DNA of 64,000 nucleotides, taken from Sphingobacteriaceae bacterium. GTDB taxonomy: Bacteria > Bacteroidota > Bacteroidia > Sphingobacteriales > Sphingobacteriaceae. Location: the NCBI GenBank assembly GCA_014380615.1, contig JACMJM010000045.1, positions 1 through 64,000 on the forward strand, read 5' to 3'. The notes below the pieces were generated by a model that saw only the letters and a list, made by a program, of their open reading frames with translations, was not told where the DNA came from and made no database searches. Of this stretch, positions 10,008 through 19,305 are shown piece after piece; position 1 is the stretch's first letter, and every line of letters begins with the position of its first letter. Made by a program: the position numbers and the translations under genes.

Positions 10008-13004
10008 TCACTGGTCATAACTATTATAAAACGGCGCAAAAGGTACCGCCAGGGTTGCGGGTTTACCAAAAAGTTTCTCCAGAGTGTCGGGCCATTTGCT
10101 CCCCAGAGGGACGATGGAGAATTTACCAGCGATCTCTTTCAGGTTTTCGATCCGAACTTTTAGTTCGGGCTGACTCGCTTTATTAAAGCGGCCCGAAACA
10201 TAGGCATTATGGCTTACTATAATTCCTTCAGTCGAGTTCTCTACAGCAATGTTGGCTTTGTCGGCTAGAATTGCAAATCCTTTCCCTTCGCCATCCGAGA
10301 ATACAGCTACGTCAACATCCTGGTGGTTCCCGCCATAATTTATATCAGCCTTATTAAGGTGGTGAAGTCCAAACTCATTGAGCCGGTTTTTGCCGGGATA
10401 TGAGGCATATGGGCCCTTTCCCGACCAGCGGAACTCGGTAAGGGATGCAGGCACAAGAAATGAAAGTCCCGCTTCCAGGGCAAGCCCCTTAGCATTGTTT
10501 GGCACAAAGCGGTAGCTCACATCAATGCGGCCACTGTCGGAGACAGTATACTCTACCGTACCTTCTATAAACTGGCCTTTCGTGTCCTGGCGTTCGTGAT
10601 TGTAATTCACCACGATACGATTTGCCGTAACACGTTCTACTTTAGCTTCGGGTTTGGTAAGTAAATTTGGTTTCCAAAAAGGATTGTTACCGGGCTGCAA
10701 ACGCCGGATGGAGGCCTGCTCGGACAAGGTTGTTTTGCGCCCCAGACGTGCATAAGGCCCGTCAACCAGGAGCGTTGAGCCTGCACGGTCTGCTAAGCGG
10801 ATCATGCCCGTTTGAGTATTAAGTAAAAAATTATAGTTCCCGAAACTTATCTGGTCTTTCTTGTTGAAAGAAGGTTTGGAAGATGTCGAATAAAGCCTTT
10901 GCTTGAAATTGCTGTGGTATTTACCATCAGACAATGGGTATGTTTTCTCATAAAAGCTATAACCATGCTTGTCTTTGAACTGGAGCTTGAGATAGTAATA
11001 GGATGCTGTGAGCTTTTCGGGGAGGTTGATGCTGATCGCTAATGCCAGTGTATCGTGCGGTGCACACGAAAGGGAAGGATTGCCTGTTTGTAGAACTGAG
11101 GTGTCTGCATAAAGCGTCCAGGTGCATTGTACCTGGTCAAGGTTAGTAAAATCGTACCGGTTTACGAGTTTTACCTGTACCGTTTGCCTGCCGGGTGAAA
11201 CGTTCAGGGTATCGTCGAGTGGTTTTACCGGAGTGTACACTTTACGGGTTTGCCAGTAATCTACTTGAGGAATCCGGTTGGCGTACACCAATCCGTCAGC
11301 TCCGTCATCTGCATGAGTATCATAATAAGTGGTAGAGTCGATCCAGGCAGCGGTAGTAAAGGTACCGGGTGTTGTTTTCTCGGGCGACTTGCGTAAAATA
11401 CCCTGATCAAAGAAATGCCAAACAGCTCCGCCTGCCATTTTGGGGCTGGCGTACATAATTTCCCAAAGTGCTTCCATGCGGTCAAAATCCAGACCAAGTG
11501 AATGAGCGTATTCTGTTACGATCATGGGCCGGTTAAACTTGTTTGAATACTCGTTAAGGATTGCAACTTCGGGGTAATGAGGTGCTAAGATGTGAATTGA
11601 ATCGGGGAATGTTGCGCTTACTCTGCGAAAATACGAACCAACCTGCGGGAAGCAATATGGGCGAGTATCATCTAATTGCTCTACGTATTTACCCGTTTCA
11701 AGGCCAATTGGCGTAATTGGGTTCTCATTACCAACACTCCAAATAATAACTGAAGCTTGGTTCTTATCACGCCAAACCGTTGCCTTTGCACGTTCTTTCA
11801 GCAGCGGCAGATAGCTGACATCGCTTAAATGCTGATCGCCGAATCCGTAAGGCACTTCTACCATCATATAAAACCCTAAAGAATCGCAGAGTTCTACCAA
11901 TCGCGGATGCGGCTGATAATGTGAAGTACGTATAAAGTTTGCATTAGCCTTTCTAATCAGGTCAAGATCATGCTTCATTTCGGCTTCGCTTAATGCACGG
12001 CCGTTCACAGGAGAAAGGTCATGATTGTTTACTCCCCGCAGTTTAATTGCCACTCCGTTCAGTTTAAGAATACCATTTGTCCAGGTAACTTCCCTGATTC
12101 CCACTTTTTGCGAGTACCGCTGAAGCTCCGTGTTTTTGCTTTTTACAATGATATCCAAAGTGTAAAGATTCGGAGTTTCCGCTGTCCACAAGCGGGGGGC
12201 TGGTATGTTTAAACGTTCCGAAAAGGATACCGTATCGGTTCTGTGTGCTATTTTATTTCCTTTGAGATTGAACTCCTTTATCAGCCGCCCATCCGGGTCG
12301 ACTAGTTTTGCCAACACAGAGGTGTTTTTAGCGAACGACGAGCTAGCCACTTTTTCTATAAGTGCCGATACTGTGAGCGTGGCATTTGCCGAACCGACAT
12401 AGGTTTTAACCACCAGGTCTTTAAGGTGGGTAGCGGGTAAGCTAAATAGGGTAACATCTCGGATAATTCCTGAAAGCGCCCAGCAGTCGTTCGTGTCAAA
12501 TTCCCAGCCTTTTGAACGGGTGCTAACTCTAAGAGCTAGTGTGGCAGCCTTTCCTGGTTCAATGAATCGTGAAATATCAAAGGTTTGCCGGTTAAAAGAG
12601 CTACTGAAGCTTCCGGCAAATTTACCGTTTACCCAAACCTGATATCCGTATTGAACACCATCAAAGGCAATATATACGGGTCGGCCTTTCCAATTGGCCG
12701 GGATTGAAAATGTTCTGCGATAAAGGCCTGTACCTTCCTTTACACTAGCGTAAGTTGGCTCTGCAAAGCCTTGCAGTTCCCAGTTTCCGGGAGCGTTAAT
12801 ATTTGCCCAGGCTGCGACATCAAACTTAGGATCTACGAATGCCGAGTCGTTTCCAATAACCGAGGATGCTATGTATTTGAACTTCCAGGTACCGTTTAGT
12901 GAGATCCGTTCGCCGGATCCTTTTGAAGGGATTAATACTTGTGATATTGTATTGTGGCACAATAAACACACAAATAAACTTATAAAAATAGCTTTCAGGT
13001 TCAT
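10008..13004 (-). CDS. Secreted glycoside hydrolase family 2 (beta-galactosidase-like)
   Basis: A 998-aa exported glycosidase. Residues 1-21 form a signal peptide (MNLKAIFISLFVCLLCHNTIS). The GH2 sugar-binding domain follows (about 35-190, with GNWELQGF and GIIRDVTLF), then the immunoglobulin-like domain (about 195-305) and the TIM barrel (about 310-600). The acid/base is E427 in IWSVGNEN and the nucleophile E498 in MIVTEYAHSLG; the barrel entry motif LRGVNNHDLSP is also present. The C-terminal half (about 720-990) resembles the small-chain domain of LacZ-type enzymes. It probably acts in the periplasm or at the surface on beta-galactosides or related glycans; exact substrate cannot be told. 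It stands alone, without a SusCD pair. The last residues overlap only meaningless plus-strand frames. Confidence 0.9.
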   Translation of the reverse strand: MNLKAIFISLFVCLLCHNTISQVLIPSKGSGERISLNGTWKFKYIASSVIGNDSAFVDPKFDVAAWANINAPGNWELQGFAEPTYASVKEGTGLYRRTFSIPANWKGRPVYIAFDGVQYGYQVWVNGKFAGSFSSSFNRQTFDISRFIEPGKAATLALRVSTRSKGWEFDTNDCWALSGIIRDVTLFSLPATHLKDLVVKTYVGSANATLTVSALIEKVASSSFAKNTSVLAKLVDPDGRLIKEFNLKGNKIAHRTDTVSFSERLNIPAPRLWTAETPNLYTLDIIVKSKNTELQRYSQKVGIREVTWTNGILKLNGVAIKLRGVNNHDLSPVNGRALSEAEMKHDLDLIRKANANFIRTSHYQPHPRLVELCDSLGFYMMVEVPYGFGDQHLSDVSYLPLLKERAKATVWRDKNQASVIIWSVGNENPITPIGLETGKYVEQLDDTRPYCFPQVGSYFRRVSATFPDSIHILAPHYPEVAILNEYSNKFNRPMIVTEYAHSLGLDFDRMEALWEIMYASPKMAGGAVWHFFDQGILRKSPEKTTPGTFTTAAWIDSTTYYDTHADDGADGLVYANRIPQVDYWQTRKVYTPVKPLDDTLNVSPGRQTVQVKLVNRYDFTNLDQVQCTWTLYADTSVLQTGNPSLSCAPHDTLALAISINLPEKLTASYYYLKLQFKDKHGYSFYEKTYPLSDGKYHSNFKQRLYSTSSKPSFNKKDQISFGNYNFLLNTQTGMIRLADRAGSTLLVDGPYARLGRKTTLSEQASIRRLQPGNNPFWKPNLLTKPEAKVERVTANRIVVNYNHERQDTKGQFIEGTVEYTVSDSGRIDVSYRFVPNNAKGLALEAGLSFLVPASLTEFRWSGKGPYASYPGKNRLNEFGLHHLNKADINYGGNHQDVDVAVFSDGEGKGFAILADKANIAVENSTEGIIVSHNAYVSGRFNKASQPELKVRIENLKEIAGKFSIVPLGSKWPDTLEKLFGKPATLAVPFAPFYNSYDQ

Positions 13005-13274
13005 ATGAATCAGGCTTATACTAACAAGCCCTCAAGATAGGAGTTGCTGAAGGTCTGACAAATATATTTGGGTAATAATTTATGCCAGTTGTGTAAAATT
13101 TCAGGAGTTGTTATTCTGAAATCGTAACTATCGATGATCTTAAAGAATTCAGATATAAATAAAAATACTATTACACTAATACGAGGTATTTCTCTATAGA
13201 TAGCGTAAAGTATTCCAACTTAAAACTTTATTACTCGTACTAGTAATCGACATCGAAATTTATTTAACTACATA

Positions 13275-15266
13275 ATGGAAAATTCTAAACCGGTATATAA
13301 GACTGCGGTATACCTCACATCCTACTTTGTTTCAATTCTTGGAATTGCAATAATGACTGCCTGGTTCTTAGATATACGATTATTAGAAAGCGTGTTCCCT
13401 AATTACAACTCCATGAAATTCAATACCGCTTTGGGGTTTGCTATTTTGGGTATCTCAATCATTCTGCAAAGAAAAGAAAACAGTATTTGGCTGGTAGTAT
13501 CAAAAATATTTGCCGGCATTGTAATTAGTATAGGTGCAGGTTCTTTATATCAGGACGTATTCCAGCTCAATATTGGGATAGATCAGTTCTTTGTTAAAGA
13601 AAACCATGCTGTGGGTATCCCGGGAAGAATGTCACCTCTTACTGCTATATGCTTTTGCCTAACGGGAGGTTTTTTACTTTTACATACCGGAAACAGATAT
13701 GCAAAGAGGATAAGTCAAATTCTATTGCATATTGTAACCATCATTTCTTTTGTAGCAATAGTTGGGTACATACTTAATGTGCCGAATTTCTATAAATTAT
13801 CTGTTCTATCAGCTATGGCAGTTCATACGGCCTTATCATTTTTTATATTTTCTATAGGGGCATCGTTAATACACCCGGAAAAGGGAATAACCGGTTTGTT
13901 TACAGGAAGTGAAATTGGCAACATAATGGCTCGCAAATTATTTGCTCAGGTTATACTTAGCATGTTGATTTTAACATATTTCCGAATTGAGACAGAAAGG
14001 CAAAAATGGGTTAGTGTAGAGTTTGGCATTGCATTATTCGCTATTTCTTTTCTGCTGGTAATGTTGTTCCTCATATGGAAAACCTCAGGCTATTTAAACC
14101 GAATTGATGCAAAAAAATCTCAAGCCGAAAGTAGTTTATCACAAGTAACTGCTTTTTTAAATTCAACACCAGAACCCATTATTATACTAGACTCCAATGG
14201 CTATATCCAGTTAATTAATGATAAGGCTGAGTTGGTTTTTGGGTACAAAAAAGAAGATTTAACAGGCAAGACCTTTGTTGTATTACTACCCCATCAGTCA
14301 ACAGATCATTCTCAGTTCTCCAACTTAAATTACAACCACATACATATACCTAAAGGAGAGCTTTTTATGAAAAAAATGAGCGGAGAGCTACTTCCGGTAG
14401 ATGTAAGTGTTAGCCCTTTCAAGGTATCAGGAGAAGAATATACATCGGTTGCTATTAAAGATATTTCAGAGCGAAAAAAAGCTGAAATGGAATTAAAAGA
14501 AAGCAACCTTCGAAATCAAATATTTGTTAAACAGTCGCCAAATGCTCTTGCCATGGTTGACAAAGAGATGAGGTACGTAGCTGCTTCAGAAAAATGGTAT
14601 AAGGACTACAAATTGGAAGGAAAAGAGATTATTGGCAAATCGCATTATGACATATTTCCTGAAATTGGTGAAGATTGGAAAAAGATACACAATGATTGCT
14701 TGCAAGGAGATATCAACACCTGTGATGAAGCATCTTTTGAACGGGAAGACGGAAGTTTGCAATGGATATCCTGGGATGTTCGGCCCTGGTACATTTCTGA
14801 AGGAAATATCGGTGGCTTGTTAATGTATACTGCCGAAATTACTTCAATTAAAGAAAAAGATATTGAGCGCAAAAAAATAGAATACATTCTTGAACGAAGC
14901 AATCAAATTGCAAAAATAGCTACATGGGAAATAACCCTAAAAAATGACCAGGTTTCCTGGAGTAATATGGCGAAGGATATATTTGAACTACCCGAATCCT
15001 ACAATCTTAATAAACATTCTTTTTTAGAGTTTTTCAAAAAAGGCGAATCTTACGATAACTTGATTTCCGAAATCGAAATACTTACAACCACGGGCAAGCC
15101 GTATGACCTTGAAATAGAAATCACCACGGCTAAACAAAATCAAAAATGGATTAGGATAATTGGTGAAGCTGAGTTTAAAAATAAAAAATGTGTAAGAAGA
15201 TTTGGTGTATTTCAGGATATTACGCGTTCAAAAAAAAGTGGAAAGCGAGCTCAATACACTCAATGA
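13275..15266 (+). CDS. Membrane PAS sensor histidine kinase, N-terminal part (frameshifted)
   Basis: This frame encodes the sensory half of a kinase. Residues 1-270 hold about eight hydrophobic segments (roughly 11-31, 45-65, 72-91, 122-138, 148-168, 178-198, 222-237, 248-268). Three PAS domains follow at about 290-405, 415-530 and 545-655, each ending in the usual (D)ITERKK-like linker. The frame then runs through an A8 tract (15230-15237) and stops at 15266 after junk residues SGKRAQYTQ. Deleting one A joins it exactly to the kinase half in the next frame (SKK then VESELNTL). The break may be a sequencing error, a true mutation, or a slippery site; no catalytic domain is made without correction. 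The single-domain regulator at 16.9 kb is the likely partner. Confidence 0.85.
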   Translation: MENSKPVYKTAVYLTSYFVSILGIAIMTAWFLDIRLLESVFPNYNSMKFNTALGFAILGISIILQRKENSIWLVVSKIFAGIVISIGAGSLYQDVFQLNIGIDQFFVKENHAVGIPGRMSPLTAICFCLTGGFLLLHTGNRYAKRISQILLHIVTIISFVAIVGYILNVPNFYKLSVLSAMAVHTALSFFIFSIGASLIHPEKGITGLFTGSEIGNIMARKLFAQVILSMLILTYFRIETERQKWVSVEFGIALFAISFLLVMLFLIWKTSGYLNRIDAKKSQAESSLSQVTAFLNSTPEPIIILDSNGYIQLINDKAELVFGYKKEDLTGKTFVVLLPHQSTDHSQFSNLNYNHIHIPKGELFMKKMSGELLPVDVSVSPFKVSGEEYTSVAIKDISERKKAEMELKESNLRNQIFVKQSPNALAMVDKEMRYVAASEKWYKDYKLEGKEIIGKSHYDIFPEIGEDWKKIHNDCLQGDINTCDEASFEREDGSLQWISWDVRPWYISEGNIGGLLMYTAEITSIKEKDIERKKIEYILERSNQIAKIATWEITLKNDQVSWSNMAKDIFELPESYNLNKHSFLEFFKKGESYDNLISEIEILTTTGKPYDLEIEITTAKQNQKWIRIIGEAEFKNKKCVRRFGVFQDITRSKKSGKRAQYTQ

Positions 15267-16395
15267 AGAGCTTAATGCTATTTTTGATTCAGGTGATGTA
15301 TCTATCATCGGGACTAATGTTCATGGCCAGATAACACACTTTAATAAGGGTGCAGAACGCTTGTTACAGTATACAGCGTCTGAGATGATAGGAATAAATA
15401 ATCCGGAAATCATTCATTTGGCAAATGAAGTAGATACCAGAAGCGCAGAACTGTCGGGACAATTGGGTAAACCCGTTACCGGCTTTGATACTTTTGTAGA
15501 ACTAGCCCGTGAAGGCCAATATGAATCTCGCGAGTGGACCTATGTTAGAAAAGATGGTTCTATGTTTCCGGTTCAGCTGGTTGTTTCGGCTATTAAAGAT
15601 AAGGACGGTGAAATTACCGGCTTCTTGGGGGTAGGGATTGATAAAAGCGAAATAAAAAAAGCCGAGGCCGAAGTTTTAACTCTCCTGGAACTCACTAAGG
15701 GACAGAATGATCGATTAAAAAACTTTGCGCACATCGTTTCGCACAATCTTCGGTCGCACTCTGGTAACTTTTCAATGCTTCTCCAGATTTTCACAGGAGA
15801 ACGTCCGGATCTTGCAGAAGATGAGTATATCCAACTATTAACCATTGCCTCTGACAATCTTACTGAAACGATTGCAAATTTAACCGAGGTGGTGCAAATG
15901 AGCAATTCTGTAGAACTTAGTCTTGTTCCCTTAAATCTAAATTCTATAATATCCTCTGCTATAAATAATGTTAGCATTACAGCAAAAGAGGCTGCCGTTG
16001 AAATAATTAATGAAATTGACCCTGAAATTGAAGTGCGTGGCATACCGGCCTATATGGACAGCATAGTTTTAAATTTCATAACCAATGGAATAAAGTACCG
16101 GTCTCCGGAACGTAAGGCGCGTGTTACCCTGTCAAGCTCTATAGTAGAAGACTTCGCCGTTTTAACGATAAAAGATAACGGTCTGGGCATTGATTTGAAA
16201 CGAAACGGGGCCAAATTGTTCGGAATGTATAAAACTTTCCATAGTAACCCTGACGCAAGGGGAATTGGTTTATTTATCACCAAAAATCAAATTGAATCTG
16301 TTGGCGGAAAAATTGAAGTAGAAAGCGAACTTGGAGAAGGAACAACCTTCAGAGTTTTTTTTAAAAATAGCACCAAACTTTCAGCTGTTGAATAG
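15238..16395 (+). CDS. PAS histidine kinase, C-terminal catalytic part (frameshifted)
   Basis: Continuation of the upstream kinase in another frame; meaningful homology starts at 15238 (VESELNTLNEEL). An ATG at 15202 exists in this frame, but its first 12 residues are out-of-frame sequence. The part holds a fourth PAS domain (about 15270-15650), a dimerisation/phosphoacceptor helix with IVSHNLRSH (His codon 15742-15744) and a HATPase domain: N box NFITNGIKY, G1 box DNGLGID, and the G2-like RGIGLFITK. Together the two parts make a complete sensor kinase of about 1040 residues. The kinase half could be translated alone only by internal initiation. Confidence 0.85.
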   Translation: MESELNTLNEELNAIFDSGDVSIIGTNVHGQITHFNKGAERLLQYTASEMIGINNPEIIHLANEVDTRSAELSGQLGKPVTGFDTFVELAREGQYESREWTYVRKDGSMFPVQLVVSAIKDKDGEITGFLGVGIDKSEIKKAEAEVLTLLELTKGQNDRLKNFAHIVSHNLRSHSGNFSMLLQIFTGERPDLAEDEYIQLLTIASDNLTETIANLTEVVQMSNSVELSLVPLNLNSIISSAINNVSITAKEAAVEIINEIDPEIEVRGIPAYMDSIVLNFITNGIKYRSPERKARVTLSSSIVEDFAVLTIKDNGLGIDLKRNGAKLFGMYKTFHSNPDARGIGLFITKNQIESVGGKIEVESELGEGTTFRVFFKNSTKLSAVE

Positions 16396-16938
16396 CCCGT
16401 TATTTTACCACAAGGTACATTTCATTAAGATAACACTACTGAAATAACAAACCCGAGCCATTTTTCCATTATACGTTGTTTGCGTATCAATTAACTACAA
16501 TATAGACCACAGTAAAATTTCAAAGATTGAACAAGGGCTGGTAAATATAACTTTCGCCACGATCTTAGAATTAGCAAAGGGCTTAAATATTGAACTCTCT
16601 GAATTAATGAAATTCCAGGTGTTTATTAATAGTGACTATGGAGATTCTATAATTGCTATTAATCATCATTTAAACAGGCACATCTTTCGAAGTTCCCTTA
16701 TCATTAGATTTTAATATCGCTTTGATGCGATCAATGTGAACTGAGGCAATGCAAGTCAATAATTTAATAATAGGTAAAATGACTGTTTTGAAGGGTAATA
16801 TAATTGACATAACGTATAGCATAGCATACGCTTTTAGTCGTGTAGATACATAACAATTATTTCAACTGCCGCTGAACCTTCCAAACCTGCATTGTTCTCT
16901 GGCACTGAATTAGTTAACCTATTATCTAATTCATCACC
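16396..16938. other. Gap with one XRE gene relic
   Basis: Between the kinase and the response regulator. Apart from the XRE relic at 16475-16714, I see no gene. The separation of over 500 bp means the regulator probably has its own promoter, although none is clear. Confidence 0.5.
16475..16714 (+). pseudogene. Relic of an XRE-family HTH regulator (N-terminus lost)
   Basis: The open frame from about 16475 to the TAA at 16712 contains NIDHSKISKIEQGLVNITF followed by ATILELAKGLNIELSELMKF, a clear match to helices 3-5 of an XRE helix-turn-helix (SKIEQG and LAKGL signatures). Upstream residues (AIFPLYVVCVSIN) do not resemble helices 1-2 and no start codon is in place, so the first third of the domain has been lost. 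It is probably a decayed gene. A second, also damaged, XRE gene lies 560 bp away on the opposite strand. Confidence 0.6.
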
Positions 16939-17346
16939 ATGTCTAAAAGTATATTTGTAATCGACGATTATCTTATAAATTTAAAAGTTGCCGAGATGAT
17001 CATTAAGCATCATGGATTCTTTGATTCTATAACTACTTTTGAGGAAGCACAGCTTGCCCTGGATTTTCTTATTAGCGAGCAAAAAAACGATCAAAGTTTA
17101 CCAGATGTTATTCTTTTGGACCTCAGCATGCCCGTTATGGATGGGTGGCAATTTTTGGATAAGTTTGAAGAGCTAGCACCGCTCTTAAACAAGCGCATAG
17201 ATATTTATATTCTATCCTCATCAACAGATATCCGCGATAAAATGCGTGCAAACCGATATCCAACGGTTAAGGATTATTTTACTAAACCAATAAGTGAGGA
17301 AATGCTACAAGATATCAGAGCAACTATTTTAGCATATGCCAGTTGA
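16939..17346 (+). CDS. Single-domain response regulator
   Basis: A 135-aa receiver domain without output domain. Acidic pocket FVIDDYL (D9, D10), phosphoacceptor D61 in VILLDLSMPVMDGW, conserved Ser in YILSSSTD (S93-S95) and K116 in YFTKPIS. It is the closest co-oriented gene after the split PAS kinase and is a plausible phosphorylation target, by analogy with the kinase plus receiver pairs common in Bacteroidota; this pairing is inference. Its last 73 bases overlap the convergent XRE frame. Confidence 0.9.
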   Translation: MSKSIFVIDDYLINLKVAEMIIKHHGFFDSITTFEEAQLALDFLISEQKNDQSLPDVILLDLSMPVMDGWQFLDKFEELAPLLNKRIDIYILSSSTDIRDKMRANRYPTVKDYFTKPISEEMLQDIRATILAYAS

Positions 17347-17573
17347 GAATTATCAATAAATCTTCTTTTTATAAAAAAAACGCCTACAGATGTTTTCACA
17401 GCCGTTGCTAATGCAATTACGGTAATATCTTTAGAATTTATTTTGCCGTTCTCGATTCGATAAACCTGAGAAAGTTCAATATCAGCCAGATTTGCCAATT
17501 GCTCCATTGATAGGTTTTTAGCCTGTCTAAGTCTATTATTTCCTAGAGCTTTAAGTAATCCCTCAGGATTCAA
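17274..17573 (-). CDS. Small XRE-family HTH protein, probably degenerate
   Basis: The frame contains a recognisable XRE domain: NLSMEQLANLADIELSQVYR then IENGKIN. Several things look damaged. The only possible start is TTG at 17573 (an in-frame TAA lies just upstream). The first helix is short of a few residues compared with the family (GNNRLRQAKNLS). After GVFFIKRRF the frame continues for about 30 residues that are antisense to the response regulator, whereas family members usually end near that point. Together with the plus-strand XRE relic nearby this suggests decay. A functional small repressor is not excluded. Confidence 0.45.
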   Translation of the reverse strand: MNPEGLLKALGNNRLRQAKNLSMEQLANLADIELSQVYRIENGKINSKDITVIALATAVKTSVGVFFIKRRFIDNSQLAYAKIVALISCSISSLIGLVK

Positions 17574-17707
17574 ATTTTATTGCTGCATATTAGTGACATA
17601 CAGCTTGTTAAATCCTTTCCGGTGACCTAAGTTAAAAATTAATTCAGGTCACCTTATGGTTCTCAAAAGGTATGGATTGAAAGAGATTGATTTGAACTAC
17701 TAAACGC

Positions 17708-17742
17708 AAAAAAGGCCCTAAATTTGATATTTAGAGCCTTTT
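17708..17742 (-). terminator. Terminator of tRNA-Pro
   Basis: On the minus strand AAAGGCTCTAAAT and ATTTAGGGCCTTT pair over 13 bp with one G-U, followed by a T-rich end. It starts about 25 bp after the tRNA-Pro 3' end. Confidence 0.8.
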
Positions 17743-17765
17743 AAATCGAGATGAACTCGTTTTCG

Positions 17766-17839
17766 TCGGGGTGGCAGGATTCGAACCTACGACCTCCTGG
17801 TCCCAAACCAGGCGCGATACCGGGCTACGCTACACCCCG
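17766..17839 (-). tRNA. tRNA-Pro (anticodon TGG)
   Basis: A 74-nt cloverleaf on the minus strand. Acceptor stem CGGGGTG / CACCCCG with discriminator A; anticodon arm CCTGG-TTTGGGA-CCAGG gives TGG (proline); T-loop GTTCGAATC is intact. CCA is not encoded. A terminator follows on the same strand. Confidence 0.97.
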
Positions 17840-17936
17840 AACTTTTACCGTCTTTGTTGTAAACAACCTTTTCGGTTTGGGACTGCAAAGATAGGATTCT
17901 TTACAGCTTAATCAAATATATTTCAGGAAATATATT

Positions 17937-17953
17937 TTGCGGAGAGAGAGGGA
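17937..17953. repeat. Putative attachment site copy (tRNA-Ser 3' end duplicate)
   Basis: TTGCGGAGAGAGAGGGA is identical to 20247-20263, which covers the 3' acceptor stem and part of the T stem of tRNA-Ser. Duplication of a tRNA 3' end at the far side of an insertion is the classic footprint of tyrosine-integrase elements. The match is exactly 17 bp and ends on both sides. Confidence 0.65.
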
Positions 17954-18192
17954 ACAATTTACTTTAACATCATAACCTCACAATCAGTATTTTATATTTC
18001 TTAAGCCTTTAGAGGGCACCGAATAGGGCACCTGCAAATTCGACCAAATAACGCTATTGCTTATATTCAAAGGTAAGATTTCTATATTTAAATCAAAAAT
18101 GAATTTAAAACAAACACCCTTGATTAGTAACTGTCAATATTTTATCTTTGATATTTCCCGAATCTCCGCCAGATTTCTTAAATTTGTTTATT

Positions 18193-18390
18193 ATGCAGAC
18201 ATTGATCGTGCACCCTGATAGTAAAAATAAACTGACAGCGGTTAAAGCTGTTCTTAAAGCTCTGAATGTTCCTTTCGAGGAAGATAAATCTTCTTATACA
18301 TCCGAATTTGAAGCCAAAATAAAAGAGGGTGAGGAAGACATCAAGGCAGGTCGTACAGTGAAGATCACACTGGACGAGATATGGAAATAG
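18193..18390 (+). CDS. Antitoxin, DUF2683 family
   Basis: A 65-aa acidic-tailed protein (MQTLIVHPDSKNKLTAVKAV...EIW K) of the DUF2683 type, common in Bacteroidota upstream of YoeB/RelE toxins. The ATG at 18193 is chosen over an upstream in-frame ATG at 18148 because the family starts at MQT(L/I)IVHP. The C-terminal part (EGEEDIKAGRTVKITLDEIW) resembles the toxin-wrapping end of antitoxins. It overlaps the toxin gene by 10 bp, as expected for a translationally coupled pair, and probably represses its own promoter. Confidence 0.8.
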   Translation: MQTLIVHPDSKNKLTAVKAVLKALNVPFEEDKSSYTSEFEAKIKEGEEDIKAGRTVKITLDEIWK

Positions 18391-18641
18391 AGCTTACTCA
18401 AAGGGCATTCCAGGATCTCCAATACTGGAAAAAGAAGGGACACAGCAAAATCTTAAAGCGTATTTCTGAACTTACAGCATCTATACTTCAGACGCCTTTC
18501 TCAGGAATTGGCAAACCAGAATCATTAAAACACCAATATTCCGGAAAATGGTCAAGACGGATTGACCGGGAGCATCGCTATATATATGAGATAAGAGAAA
18601 ATATTATTTATGTTTTTTCTTTAAGAGGACACTACGAATAA
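18381..18641 (+). CDS. YoeB-family mRNA endonuclease toxin
   Basis: An 86-aa Txe/YoeB-type ribosome-dependent mRNA interferase. The family core is visible: GIGKPESLKHQYSGKWSRRI, then DREHRYIYEI and the C-terminal YVFSLRGHYE. Residues E47, R66 and H84 line up with the catalytic E46, R65 and H83 of E. coli YoeB, so it is likely active. It starts inside the antitoxin gene (10 bp overlap). Located in the tRNA-Ser island, it may stabilise the island or act as an abortive-infection module. Confidence 0.9.
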   Translation: MEIELTQRAFQDLQYWKKKGHSKILKRISELTASILQTPFSGIGKPESLKHQYSGKWSRRIDREHRYIYEIRENIIYVFSLRGHYE

Positions 18642-18984
18642 TATTTGGAATAAACCGACCCGGTTCAAACTGGTTTCGCATTTATTAAAGGAAGTTGAAA
18701 GGCCAAAGATTCCATGATGAATGAACTTGAGAAAGGTTTTATCGCAAATAAAATGACAAAAAACACCGCTGTTTTACCGTGGTTTTATAAAAAGGCACTC
18801 AGATGGTGCGAGATCGCATCATTTAGTTATTAGTCCCTACCTTACTAAGGTAGTGAGTGTGAAAAAGCAAGATTTTGTGACGGTCATAGGTGCTATAGGA
18901 GAAATTTTGCGTGTCAGTCAAGAGCGGGAAAGAAATTGCAGATGCTTTTCTGCTATTAATGTATACTATTAAGCGTTTGGTTCT
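18642..18984. other. Island gap without a convincing gene
   Basis: A 39-codon frame (18714-18833) with no recognisable similarity is the only ATG frame of note. I see no hairpin terminator or repeat here. It may be degraded island DNA. Confidence 0.4.
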
Positions 18985-19221
18985 TTACTTCAATACACAA
19001 TCTACTTCTGTTGTACTAGATTCAGCTTCTAGCTTTGCTTCATACTGCTTGATCTTCGATATAGTTTTATCGCAAACTGATTGTCTTGTATTTAGTATTC
19101 TGTCTTCTCCAGGGTGTGCAATGTAAGAAGCGCATTCCCAGCAGGACTTCGGACCATCATTGTTTTTCTTGCAACTCGTGATTATAACGAGTGCGATAAA
19201 GGGGGCTAAAAATCTCTTCAT
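18985..19221 (-). CDS. Small lipoprotein with CWEC motif
   Basis: 78 aa starting MKRFLAPFIALVIITSCKK: a lipoprotein signal peptide with lipobox ITSC at residues 14-17, so the mature protein is lipid-anchored. The mature part has KSCWECASY and later SVCDK and DCVLK, giving four more cysteines that could form disulfides. The ATG at 19221 is preferred over upstream in-frame starts because it places the signal peptide at the N-terminus. It is head-to-head with a related lipoprotein starting at 19306. Function unknown; similar short CW(D/E)C lipoproteins appear in Bacteroidota. Confidence 0.65.
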   Translation of the reverse strand: MKRFLAPFIALVIITSCKKNNDGPKSCWECASYIAHPGEDRILNTRQSVCDKTISKIKQYEAKLEAESSTTEVDCVLK

Positions 19222-19305
19222 TTGGCAATGCTTTTTATACTGTCGAAAGTGTCGAATTTTTAAAGGTAGATATTTTGAATACATTTGAATACCAAATCCT
19301 ATCAC

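Noticed and set aside
9650-10186. Plus-strand frames of 60-78 codons before the GH2 gene
   Set aside because: No similarity, and two of them overlap the GH2 3' end on the opposite strand.
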